The notes: generated by a model not told the origin, from the sequence alone. A stretch of 9,086 bases of DNA from Caldora sp. SIO3E6 (GCA_010672185.1 JAAHHL010000207.1:1-9086); one strand, 5' to 3'. Shown: positions 1 through 5,498, numbered from the stretch's first letter. Program-made: numbers and translations.

Positions 1-1155
1 TTTTGGAAATTGGGAATTGGGAATTGGGAATTGGGAATTGGGAATTGGGAATTGGGAATCGGAGATTGGTATACTCAATTCCTCCTTGTCTCCCCCATCT
101 CCCCATCTCCCTATCTCCCCATCTCCCCATCTCCCTATCTCCCCATCTCCCCACACTCCCCCATCTCCCTCACAACCGGTTATCCCCTCAAAGGTAGCTA
201 AAAGAGTTTCTATCTCTCGTTCTCTACCATATAATTTCTGGGGAATATGGAATTTATCTGATCTATCCTGCTTTCCTAGAGGAAAAGAGTCTATTTGACC
301 CTGAGTCTGTAGTTGATGTAAACATAATTCTAAATCTGCCTGTATGCCATAAGCTGATTGATAACAGTCTTCAGGATTTTTCTCCATCAGCTTCAGTACT
401 ATCTCAACTATGACTTCGGGAATTTCTCCCTGGCTACTTTCCTTCAAGGGAGGCGGTTGTTTAGCTAAGTGACAATGGACTAATTCCAGGGGATCATCAC
501 TGTCAAAAGGTAGTCTACCTGTCAGCAATTCGTAGAAAGTAATACCAAGAGAGTAAAAATCACTGCGATAGTCGAGAGATCGATTCATCCTTCCCGTTTG
601 TGCCGGTGACATATAAGGGAGAGTACCTTCCAACACATTGGGATGGCAGAAAGTTGGGTTTTCCTGGGAAAGTACAGTAGAAATACCAAAGTCGATAATC
701 TTAACCACTTGTGTGGTAGGATTAAGAACGATATTGCTAGGATTAATATCCTTGTGAATAATGTGGGCAGCATGGATTTGGCCTAAGATTTGGGTAATCG
801 CGATCGCTAACTCTAAAAACTCCCCTAGCTCCAATTTGCCTGTAACTCCCAATCGAGCTAAAGAATCTCCCCCAAAATCTTCCAGCACCATCACCATTTG
901 CTGTTGCTCACAGAAGCAAGCATAAGCCTTCACCACCCCCGCCAAATTTAAGCTGCGAGTTATTTGGTACTCCCGCTTAAACCAAACCAGATACTCCGGA
1001 GTGGGATCGTCATCCTGGACAATTTTTAGAACAACAGGTTGCTCATCAGCTTCTCGGTAACCGCGATAAACCACGGAACCGCTGCTATCATAAAGTTGTT
1101 CAGTGAGGCGGTAACCGGAAATACCCAAGTTCTGAGTTCTGAGTTCTGAGTTCAT
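1..1155 (-). CDS. Hybrid Ser/Thr protein kinase (predicted kinase/AAA ATPase/sensor histidine kinase), N-terminal part, runs off left edge
   Basis: The frame is open from an ATG at 1155 to the window edge: 385 codons, checked triplet by triplet with no stop. Residues 12-290 are a Hanks-type kinase domain. The ATP-site lysine is K44 (VVLK), the catalytic loop is HKDINPSN with D136 and N141, and the metal-binding DFG is 155-157. An activation-segment motif SPAQTGRMN begins at 183, followed by DYRSDFYSLG. Residues 309-323 (YGREREIETLLATFE) match the linker that precedes the AAA/NACHT-like ATPase in large cyanobacterial kinase-ATPase-GAF-histidine kinase proteins, so this is probably the front of a protein well over 1,500 residues. 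That is inferred from the family; those domains lie outside the window. Residues 329-384 are low-complexity peptide encoded by two tandem repeats and would precede Walker A. No clear Shine-Dalgarno sequence is seen. A frame break beyond the edge cannot be excluded. Confidence 0.9.
   Translation of the reverse strand, partial: MNSELRTQNLGISGYRLTEQLYDSSGSVVYRGYREADEQPVVLKIVQDDDPTPEYLVWFKREYQITRSLNLAGVVKAYACFCEQQQMVMVLEDFGGDSLARLGVTGKLELGEFLELAIAITQILGQIHAAHIIHKDINPSNIVLNPTTQVVKIIDFGISTVLSQENPTFCHPNVLEGTLPYMSPAQTGRMNRSLDYRSDFYSLGITFYELLTGRLPFDSDDPLELVHCHLAKQPPPLKESSQGEIPEVIVEIVLKLMEKNPEDCYQSAYGIQADLELCLHQLQTQGQIDSFPLGKQDRSDKFHIPQKLYGREREIETLLATFEGITGCEGDGGVWGDGEIGRWGDGEIGRWGDGGDKEELSIPISDSQFPIPNSQFPIPNSQFPK
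9..57. repeat. Heptanucleotide tandem repeat ATTGGGA x7
   Basis: Seven perfect 7-bp units (9-15 through 51-57). It lies inside the kinase reading frame, where three units (21 nt) encode the heptapeptide QFPIPNS on the minus strand. It resembles the STRR class of heptameric repeats known from cyanobacteria. Confidence 0.95.
93..166. repeat. Octanucleotide tandem repeat CCCCATCT/CCCTATCT
   Basis: About nine 8-bp units, ordered CCCCATCT, CCCCATCT, CCCTATCT and so on, which gives a 24-bp super-unit. One degenerate stretch lies at 149-158. On the minus strand the super-unit encodes WGDGEIGR without disturbing the kinase frame. Confidence 0.95.
1128..1153. repeat. Heptad repeat AGTTCTG (3.7 copies) overlapping the kinase start codon
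   Basis: Units lie at 1128-1134, 1135-1141, 1142-1148 and 1149-1153 (partial). On the minus strand the kinase ATG (1155-1153) is followed directly by AACTCAG repeats, so residues 2-8 (NSELRTQ) come from the repeat. The conserved kinase sequence begins only after it, at about residue 10. Confidence 0.9.
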
Positions 1156-1180
1156 CGTTCGGGAGATTTATTGATTATTT

Positions 1181-1230
1181 TGTTATTAGTCATTTGTTAT
1201 TAGTCATTGGTCATTAGTACAAATGACTAA
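1181..1230. repeat. 14-bp tandem duplication and 12-bp inverted repeat upstream of the kinase
   Basis: TGTTATTAGTCATT occurs twice in tandem (1181-1194, 1195-1208), followed by a degenerate third copy. TTAGTCATTTGT (1186-1197) pairs perfectly with ACAAATGACTAA (1219-1230). The block lies just upstream of the kinase gene. A regulatory role is possible but not shown. Confidence 0.8.
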
Positions 1231-1279
1231 GGAGTTAAGCTTATCCCAAGACTATGAGTACGTGGCATGAAACCTATCG

Positions 1280-1410
1280 TAGTGGCACGACACACCTTAA
1301 ATGAAGGAATAGATGTAGTGCGAGCGTCTCGCTCGCTAGAGGTAAAAAGCGAGCAAGATGCTCGCACTACCGAAAATCTAAACTACCATTTTAGCTGTGT
1401 CGCGCCAGTA
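1280..1410. mobile_element. MITE-like element A (131 bp) with imperfect 24-bp terminal inverted repeats
   Basis: The left end TAGTGGCACGACACAC (1280-1295, continuing to 1303) matches the reverse complement of 1387-1410 at 20 of 24 positions. Both ends terminate in TA, which would suit a TA-duplicating (IS630/Tc1-like) mobiliser, but that assignment is inference. A hairpin with 23-nt arms fills the centre (1315-1337 with 1348-1370, one mismatch plus one G-U, 10-nt loop). There is no credible coding. A solo end of the same family lies at 3813-3836. Confidence 0.6.
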
Positions 1411-1411
1411 A

Positions 1412-1637
1412 GGTGTGTTAGCGAAGCGGACGCTGGTGGCGAAATATTGCTTAACATTTTGAAAGCCTTGATACCGATGGCGAACTTAACACCTGGAAAT
1501 AAATTCTCCAATTTACTTGACAACAGGACGATATAATTCTTCTCCCTCAGCTCCCTCAGCTTCCTCAGCTCCCTCAGCTCCCCATGCATGTAAACAAACA
1601 TTAATTTCGCCACCAGCATCGCGAAGCGTAACGCACC
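1412..1637. mobile_element. MITE-like element B (226 bp) with 34-bp inverted ends
   Basis: The inner 14 bp GCTGGTGGCGAAAT (1432-1445) are perfectly inverted at 1604-1617. The outer ends GGTGTGTTA (1412-1420) and TAACGCACC (1629-1637) also pair, with one mismatch. Between the matching parts lies GCGAAGCG, which has the same orientation at both ends instead of being inverted. It abuts element A with one base between. The interior holds a 9-bp repeat and no credible gene. Confidence 0.55.
1542..1583. repeat. 9-bp tandem repeat CTCCCTCAG, about 4.6 copies
   Basis: Units lie at 1542, 1551, 1560 (CTTCCTCAG) and 1569, with a partial unit at 1578-1583. It sits inside MITE-like element B. Confidence 0.9.
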
Positions 1638-1726
1638 ACTTTGCAGGTTACAACCATGTTCACAAATAGCCTAAGCTTATCGCAAGACTGTAAAATCAAG
1701 CATAGCTATTCGTCATCAGATTGGGT

Positions 1727-1966
1727 ATGATTAAGCGCTCTTCTTGTTCAAAGCCAGTAGACACCCCTTTACCGGAATCCTGGAACTATGAAACAACAGT
1801 TGCGGAAGTTGAACAAATTATTAAGCAAATCGAAGCCGGTGAACTTGATCTAGCAGAAGTTTTTGAGCAATTCACCACCGCTGTGGAATATCTCAATCAA
1901 TGCCAAAACTTTCTTCTCCAACGGCAGCAGCAGATGGACTTGTTAATTGAGACACTTGATAATTGA
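1727..1966 (+). CDS. xseB: Exodeoxyribonuclease VII small subunit (XseB)
   Basis: This is a 79-residue protein starting at ATG 1727; a TTG six bases upstream (1721) is in frame but less likely. Residues 20-76 match the XseB family: NYETTVAEVEQIIKQIEAGE, then a second helix with LDLAEVFEQFTTAVEYLNQC, then Q/L-rich helix to the end. The length fits the family (about 70-90 residues) and the two helices should form the coiled-coil hairpin that packs on XseA. Exonuclease VII degrades single-stranded DNA to oligonucleotides in the cytoplasm during repair. xseA, often adjacent in cyanobacteria, is not in the window; the flank where it might sit is filled with MITE-like repeats. The stop codon TGA (1964-1966) lies inside a TTGATAA array. 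No strong ribosome binding site is visible. Confidence 0.92.
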   Translation: MIKRSSCSKPVDTPLPESWNYETTVAEVEQIIKQIEAGELDLAEVFEQFTTAVEYLNQCQNFLLQRQQQMDLLIETLDN

Positions 1967-1994
1967 TAATTGATAATTGATAATTGATAATTGA
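1956..1994. repeat. Heptad repeat TTGATAA x5.5 containing the xseB stop codon
   Basis: Five perfect 7-bp units (1956-1990) and a partial one. The last codons of xseB (GAT AAT TGA) lie in the first and second units, so copy-number change downstream would leave the protein intact. Confidence 0.95.
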
Positions 1995-2149
1995 GTACTG
2001 ATCACAACTCTTGAATGGCTACTACCCACTAGCTAATACTGCACTGCGTTGGAAATAACCCACCAGGAGAGAGCGATAGAATTCTTACTCTATAAGCATT
2101 CTTAATTCTTAATTTCGCGCAGCGATACCACCTACCACCTAATCCGTTA

Positions 2150-2941
2150 ATGTTCCTATTCCTTTCCAAATTGCTACCGATATTTATCTACCCCTTAGGA
2201 TTAGCTTGCCTGCTGATGGTGATGGCTTTAATACTGTGGTGGAAACACTCTCGCTGGGTACCAATACCAATATTTTTAGCCTTGGTACTATTGCTGGTGA
2301 CGAGTAATGGTTTTGTGAGTAATAGTTTAGTGAAAGGTCTAGAATGGCAGCATATCCCGAAAACCGAATTACCACAAGCAGAAGCAATCGTGATCTTGGG
2401 AGGTGCAACTAGATCCGTAGCTGAACCACGACCGGAAGTAGACTTAAGAGAGCAAGGCGATCGCATATTATATGGAGCACAGTTGTACCGTCAAGGGAAA
2501 GCTCCTGTCGTCATTCCTTCCGGGGGACGCATTTCTTGGCGCGGTGGTGGAGATCCGGAGTCTGCAGATATGGTGAAGATTCTGAAATTGCTAGGTGTGC
2601 CTGAATATGCGATTATCCAAGACCCCACATCCCTCAACACTTATGAAAATGCTGTCAATGTCAAGCAAATTTTGACCGAAAGAGGCATTAGTTCGATATT
2701 GCTAGTTACCTCAGCCATGCATATGCCACGAGCACTCAAAATTTTCCAGCGTCAAGAAATTGAAGCCATCCCAGCACCTACAGATTTCCTAGTAACTCAG
2801 CTGGAACTAGAGGAACCAAACAGCAGTCCACAGGCCACAGTCCTGAGCTTACTACCAAATGCTGATCAATTAGACAAAACTACCCGTGTGATTAAGGAAT
2901 ACATTGGTACTCTAGTATATCGCCTCCGAGGCTGGCTGTAA
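2150..2941 (+). CDS. YdcF/ElyC/SanA family (DUF218) membrane protein
   Basis: This is a 263-residue protein. Two hydrophobic segments, about 5-31 and 37-56, anchor it in the plasma membrane. They are followed by a DUF218 domain (about 75-255) with the expected landmarks: AEAIVILGGA (77-86), RILYGAQLYRQGKAPVVIPSGG-type strand-loop (105-126), ESADM (137-141), the conserved SLNTYENA (161-168) and LLVTSAMHMPRALKIF (184-199). E. coli relatives ElyC and SanA act in envelope integrity and in peptidoglycan or undecaprenyl-phosphate-linked processes. The exact reaction is not settled, so the call stays at family level. The start at ATG 2150 gives a hydrophobic N terminus as expected; no good ribosome binding site precedes it. 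It follows xseB on the same strand after 183 bp containing a repeat, so co-transcription is uncertain. Confidence 0.9.
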   Translation: MFLFLSKLLPIFIYPLGLACLLMVMALILWWKHSRWVPIPIFLALVLLLVTSNGFVSNSLVKGLEWQHIPKTELPQAEAIVILGGATRSVAEPRPEVDLREQGDRILYGAQLYRQGKAPVVIPSGGRISWRGGGDPESADMVKILKLLGVPEYAIIQDPTSLNTYENAVNVKQILTERGISSILLVTSAMHMPRALKIFQRQEIEAIPAPTDFLVTQLELEEPNSSPQATVLSLLPNADQLDKTTRVIKEYIGTLVYRLRGWL

Positions 2942-2952
2942 GGTAGGGGAGT

Positions 2953-3095
2953 CATTGGTGTCAACTTAAGCCACAACCCTTGCCAATGAGCAGGTAGCCT
3001 TACCCTATCTGATTAACAGAAGAAAGAGTCAGCGACAGCAGCATTCTCTTGCTCCCTCAGATTCAAGCGCTTTTCAGGTTAAGTTGACACCAATG
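2953..3095. mobile_element. MITE-like element C (143 bp) with perfect 17-bp terminal inverted repeats
   Basis: CATTGGTGTCAACTTAA (2953-2969) is exactly inverted at 3079-3095. GGGGAGT flanks it at 2946-2952 and again at 3098-3104, two bases past the right repeat, which could be a target duplication. The interior has no ORF. It is likely a non-autonomous or internally deleted insertion sequence; the parent family is not recognised. Confidence 0.65.
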
Positions 3096-3131
3096 GTGGG
3101 GAGTGTGGGTAGTATGAGAGACAAGGGAGAT

Positions 3132-3154
3132 ATTGATAATTGAGAATTATCAAT
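3132..3154. repeat. Short AT-rich palindrome
   Basis: ATTGATAATT (3132-3141) and AATTATCAAT (3145-3154) form a 10-bp stem with a 3-nt GAG loop. The left arm resembles the TTGATAA repeat at the xseB end. It is too AT-rich to be a convincing terminator. Confidence 0.6.
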
Positions 3155-3156
3155 TC

Positions 3157-3191
3157 CAAATAAAAAGTCCTCAACTAGGGGTCAAGGACTT
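3157..3191 (-). terminator. Candidate intrinsic terminator, leftward
   Basis: On the minus strand AAGTCCT (3191-3185) pairs with AGGACTT (3171-3165) and the stem runs straight into a T-rich tract TTTTTATTT. No T-run follows on the plus strand, so it suits leftward transcription. The loop is long (13 nt). No annotated minus-strand gene lies nearby. Confidence 0.5.
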
Positions 3192-3316
3192 GGAACAAGG
3201 GTGTATGTATTAATTACAATTGTGACTCTTCTTTTCTCAATTACTGTTGAGCAACAGTGAAGATACTGTGATAATTGCGTAAAGCCAGCTAATTCGCCCA
3301 TTGCTAATAAATAAAT
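3157..3316 (-). ncRNA. Possible minus-strand small RNA (about 160 nt)
   Basis: The terminator at 3165-3191 has no gene of its own. About 130-160 bp upstream on the minus strand is a sigma-70-like pair: TTGTTA (3352-3347), an 18-bp spacer and TATAGC (3328-3323). Between them lies a second hairpin with a 6-bp stem ACTGTT/AACAGT and a tetraloop (3243-3258). There is no useful ORF. The start site is inferred; no known RNA family is recognised. Confidence 0.25.
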
Positions 3317-3363
3317 CATCAAGCTATACTGAAGTTTGGATAAAGTTAACAAACTAGTACAAG

Positions 3364-3498
3364 ATGCGAGTAACAGAAATAGTTTTATTGTTAGGTTGTG
3401 TTGCTATAGTTATTTTTTTAGTAGTGGAGGCACAATCGAGATTTGATAGGTGTAAAAGGATTGGACAAAAGAATATCAAATGTGTTCTTCAATTGTAA
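3364..3498 (+). CDS. Possible small single-pass membrane or secreted protein, 44 residues
   Basis: The ORF runs from ATG 3364 to TAA 3496-3498. Residues 5-21 (EIVLLLGCVAIVIFLVV) form one clear transmembrane or signal-anchor segment. A basic tail with two cysteines (C30 and C40) follows. Unlike the other short ORFs here, it does not lie in recognisable repeat DNA. A weak purine stretch (ACAAG) precedes the ATG; there is no strong Shine-Dalgarno sequence. I do not recognise a family and assign no function. It diverges from the candidate minus-strand small RNA just upstream. Confidence 0.4.
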   Translation: MRVTEIVLLLGCVAIVIFLVVEAQSRFDRCKRIGQKNIKCVLQL

Positions 3499-3521
3499 AT
3501 CACGTCTAATGTGAATTAAAT

Positions 3522-3630
3522 TGTATAGCAAAAGGCAGAGGGCAGAGGGCAGAAGGCAGAAAGGAAAAGATTGACTGGTAAAGGCTTCAGCATTTGGTGT
3601 TGTCCTAACCGCCTTGGCGACTGCTATACA
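3522..3630. mobile_element. MITE-like element D1 (109 bp), degenerate, with an internal heptad repeat
   Basis: The ends TGTATAGCA (3522-3530) and TGCTATACA (3622-3630) are a perfect 9-bp inversion. The right arm (3606-3628) matches 22 of 23 bases at 8980-9002 in element D2, so the two are one family. The left arm beyond the 9 bp is occupied by GGCAGAG heptads. Confidence 0.55.
3534..3561. repeat. Heptad repeat GGCAGAG/GGCAGAA x4
   Basis: Four 7-bp units begin at 3534, 3541, 3548 and 3555. They lie within element D1. Confidence 0.9.
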
Positions 3631-3638
3631 TATTGTAG

Positions 3639-3697
3639 GGGCGGGTTTAGCGAGCATTTAGGCAATTTGACTGGAATATTCCCATAAAAACCCGCCC
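3639..3697. repeat. Inverted repeat GGGCGGGTTT/AAACCCGCCC
   Basis: Perfect 10-bp arms (3639-3648 and 3688-3697) are separated by 39 bp. It is of the dispersed palindrome type common between cyanobacterial genes. Confidence 0.7.
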
Positions 3698-3812
3698 AGA
3701 CGATAACCTGAGGATGGGTTTGGTTAAGGGTAATTGCGAGCTATCACAACAACAGAGCTAGCTTTAACGATTCTGCCTATCTCGGATGAACGAAAATTGT
3801 GGGTAAGAGTTG

Positions 3813-3836
3813 TAGTGGACCGACACAGCTAAAATG
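3813..3836 (+). repeat. Solo end of the element A repeat family
   Basis: These 24 bases match the left end of element A (1280-1303) at 20 positions and its inverted right end at 21. The core CGACACAGCTAAAATG is identical to the right end. Confidence 0.65.
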
Positions 3837-3845
3837 ATGGAATGA

Positions 3846-3923
3846 GTAGGTTGGGTGTAGCGATAGCGTAACCCAAAAAGGTCATGTGCTGCGTTGGGTT
3901 TCACTCCGTTTCACCCAACCTAC
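3846..3923. repeat. 78-bp palindromic repeat with perfect 12-bp ends GTAGGTTGGGTG
   Basis: GTAGGTTGGGTG (3846-3857) is exactly inverted as CACCCAACCTAC (3912-3923). An inner AACCCAA/TTGGGTT pair can also fold. It is a familiar intergenic repeat in cyanobacteria, often mistranslated as peptides containing VGWVKR. Confidence 0.75.
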
Positions 3924-4049
3924 ATTTTTAAGCTTGCTGCACAATTTAAGTGTTAACCAGATTTGATACAGCGCTTTGCACTCTAACAAAGTACAGTCGA
4001 TAGACAAAAGTCCCCCGTGGAACCAAAAGGCGTAGCATCCTCTGGCTTC

Positions 4050-4097
4050 CCCCTTATTGGGGACGGGAGGGGGATCTCCAAGGGGGATGCGAGGGGG
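4050..4097 (+). repeat. G-rich tract with small hairpin
   Basis: Five G-runs (4059-4062, 4065-4067, 4069-4073, 4082-4086, 4093-4097) follow CCCC at 4050-4053, which pairs with the first run over a TTATT loop. One inter-run spacer is 8 nt, so quadruplex potential is borderline. Confidence 0.5.
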
Positions 4098-4232
4098 ATA
4101 AAAATGTACCGCATAGCAGAGCAAAATGCTGTATCATCGGCAGACAAAGGACAAAGCAACGGTTGGCTATCCCTCCCATACTTGCAAGGAATTGACCTCC
4201 CGCCACTTTCTTGAGCAACTTTGGGCTCTAGC

Positions 4233-5498
4233 CTATTCTGTAAAACTACGCCCTTTGATAGTAGTCAGTGCGATCTCATCTGGTGCTACTTTTTCCGAAT
4301 AATAGCCAGCGGCTTGCTTGGCAGCGATTTCCACCTGAGCATCAGCAGGAATCAACTCATCGGGGATGGCAATGCGCTGGACAATTTTAATGCCTGAGTC
4401 AACGATCGCATTGTATTTCATATCGCTCATTGAAACAAAGCGATCAATCCGCCTAATCCCCAGCCAATGGAGGACATCGGGCATCAGCTCTTGGAACCGC
4501 ATATCCTGTACACCAGCTACACATTCCGTGCGAGAAAAATAGGCACTAGCGGAATCTCCCCCTTCCTGACGTTTACGGGCATTGTAAACTAGGAATTTGG
4601 TTACTTCACCTAGAGCACGACCCTCTTTGCGGAAGTAGACAATGACACCAGCACCCCCGGCTTGAGCGGTTTCCACACATACCTCAATACCATGTACTAG
4701 ATAAGGGCGACAGGTACAGATATCGGAACCAAAGACATCTGAACCGTTGCATTCGTCATGTACCCGCACTGCGAGTTGCCGATTAGGATCAGTAATCGCT
4801 GCGATATCTCCAATCAGATAAACGGTAATGCTACCAATAGGAGGCAAGAAGACTTGTAAATCAGGGCGTGTCACTAATTCAGGAAACATTCCTCCTGTCT
4901 GCTGAAATAGGGCACGGCGCAAATCACTTTCCCTAACATTGAGGCGCTTGGCGATTCCTGGTAAATACCAAACTGGTTCAATTGCCACTTTGGTTACCAC
5001 TAAACTGCCGCCACTTTTAACAATTTTGCCATCTACCGACAAACGCCCTTTAGCGACAGCTTCTTGTAGTTCTGGCATTTGGATATGAGCTTTTGTGACG
5101 GCAATTGTCGGTCTAATGTCATATCCCTGTTGATATAAATGGGCATAAGCTTCACCTACTATTGCCCCAAAAGGATCGAGAGAAACAATTTGTTCAGGAT
5201 CAGCCCAACTAGGATAGGGACCAATGGGCACTATGGGAGCTGTGTTAGTAAGATCTGCGCGGTGATTCGGCTGAAGTGTTCCACTGGCAACTGCTAGGGC
5301 TCGGTAAACTGAATAAGAACCAGAGTGAGTGCCAATAACATTGCGATGAGCTTGATTAGTCAAACTACCAACAATTGGTCCGCGTTGGAGAGGGTCAGTT
5401 TCTCCCCAGCGAATACGTGGAGGTTTCTCCCCAGAATAACCAGGATGAGATGTTAAAACGATATGCTTGCGCTTGGATAAGGTTTTTGGTTGTTGCAT
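4233..5498 (-). CDS. GTP cyclohydrolase II family protein, long form (RibA/Urc1-like)
   Basis: This is a 421-residue protein with a GTP cyclohydrolase II domain at about 215-400. The zinc ligands are C250, C261 and C263, with the exact spacing of E. coli RibA (C-x10-C-x-C). R290-K-E-G-R294 matches the RxEGR motif, and D332/R334 of QDMR fit the catalytic Asp/Arg pair. Two things differ from riboflavin-pathway RibA (about 200 residues). There is an extra N-terminal domain of about 200 residues (RGPIVGSLTNQ at 39-49, THSGSYSVYRALAVASG at 57-73), and the usual TNNPKK loop is replaced by SMSDMKY (366-372). These traits fit the long subfamily that includes yeast Urc1 of uracil catabolism, so I do not call it ribA. 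GTP-derived ring opening is the likely chemistry; the pathway is inferred. No uracil-catabolism partners lie in the window. Start is ATG 5498; no clear ribosome binding site. Confidence 0.9.
   Translation of the reverse strand: MQQPKTLSKRKHIVLTSHPGYSGEKPPRIRWGETDPLQRGPIVGSLTNQAHRNVIGTHSGSYSVYRALAVASGTLQPNHRADLTNTAPIVPIGPYPSWADPEQIVSLDPFGAIVGEAYAHLYQQGYDIRPTIAVTKAHIQMPELQEAVAKGRLSVDGKIVKSGGSLVVTKVAIEPVWYLPGIAKRLNVRESDLRRALFQQTGGMFPELVTRPDLQVFLPPIGSITVYLIGDIAAITDPNRQLAVRVHDECNGSDVFGSDICTCRPYLVHGIEVCVETAQAGGAGVIVYFRKEGRALGEVTKFLVYNARKRQEGGDSASAYFSRTECVAGVQDMRFQELMPDVLHWLGIRRIDRFVSMSDMKYNAIVDSGIKIVQRIAIPDELIPADAQVEIAAKQAAGYYSEKVAPDEIALTTIKGRSFTE

Larger units (their letters stand above)
1236..1689. 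repeat. 18-bp direct repeat (17/18) bracketing the MITE cluster
   Basis: TAAGCTTATCCCAAGACT (1236-1253) recurs as TAAGCTTATCGCAAGACT (1672-1689), one mismatch, same orientation. The two copies enclose 418 bp made up largely of MITE-like elements. Confidence 0.8.
3499..4232. other. Gene-free, repeat-rich interval
   Basis: No believable gene is visible on either strand. The interval holds a MITE-like element (3522-3630), two inverted repeats (3639-3697 and 3846-3923), a solo end of the element A family (3813-3836) and a G-rich tract (4059-4097). The open frames across it translate repeats. Confidence 0.75.

Noticed and set aside
1..175. CRISPR array
   Set aside because: The repeats are contiguous 7-8-bp units without unique spacers, and no cas genes are seen.
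585..773. Minus-strand 62-codon ORF
   Set aside because: It is in a different frame from the kinase catalytic core, which covers the same DNA with clear motifs.
1267..1619. Overlapping ORFs on both strands (89 and 78 codons)
   Set aside because: They translate the inverted repeats and tandem repeats of elements A and B; no protein-like pattern.
3418..3657. Minus-strand 79-codon ORF
   Set aside because: It covers the GGCAGAG heptads and element D1 arms; the leucine-rich part is repeat translation.
3882..4214. ORFs of 80 (minus) and 65 (plus) codons
   Set aside because: The minus one contains the VGWVKR peptide that results from the dispersed palindrome, and both cross G-rich repeats.
4233..5498. 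Naming the gene ribA
   Set aside because: The extended N terminus and SMSDMKY loop differ from riboflavin-pathway enzymes, so only the family is claimed.
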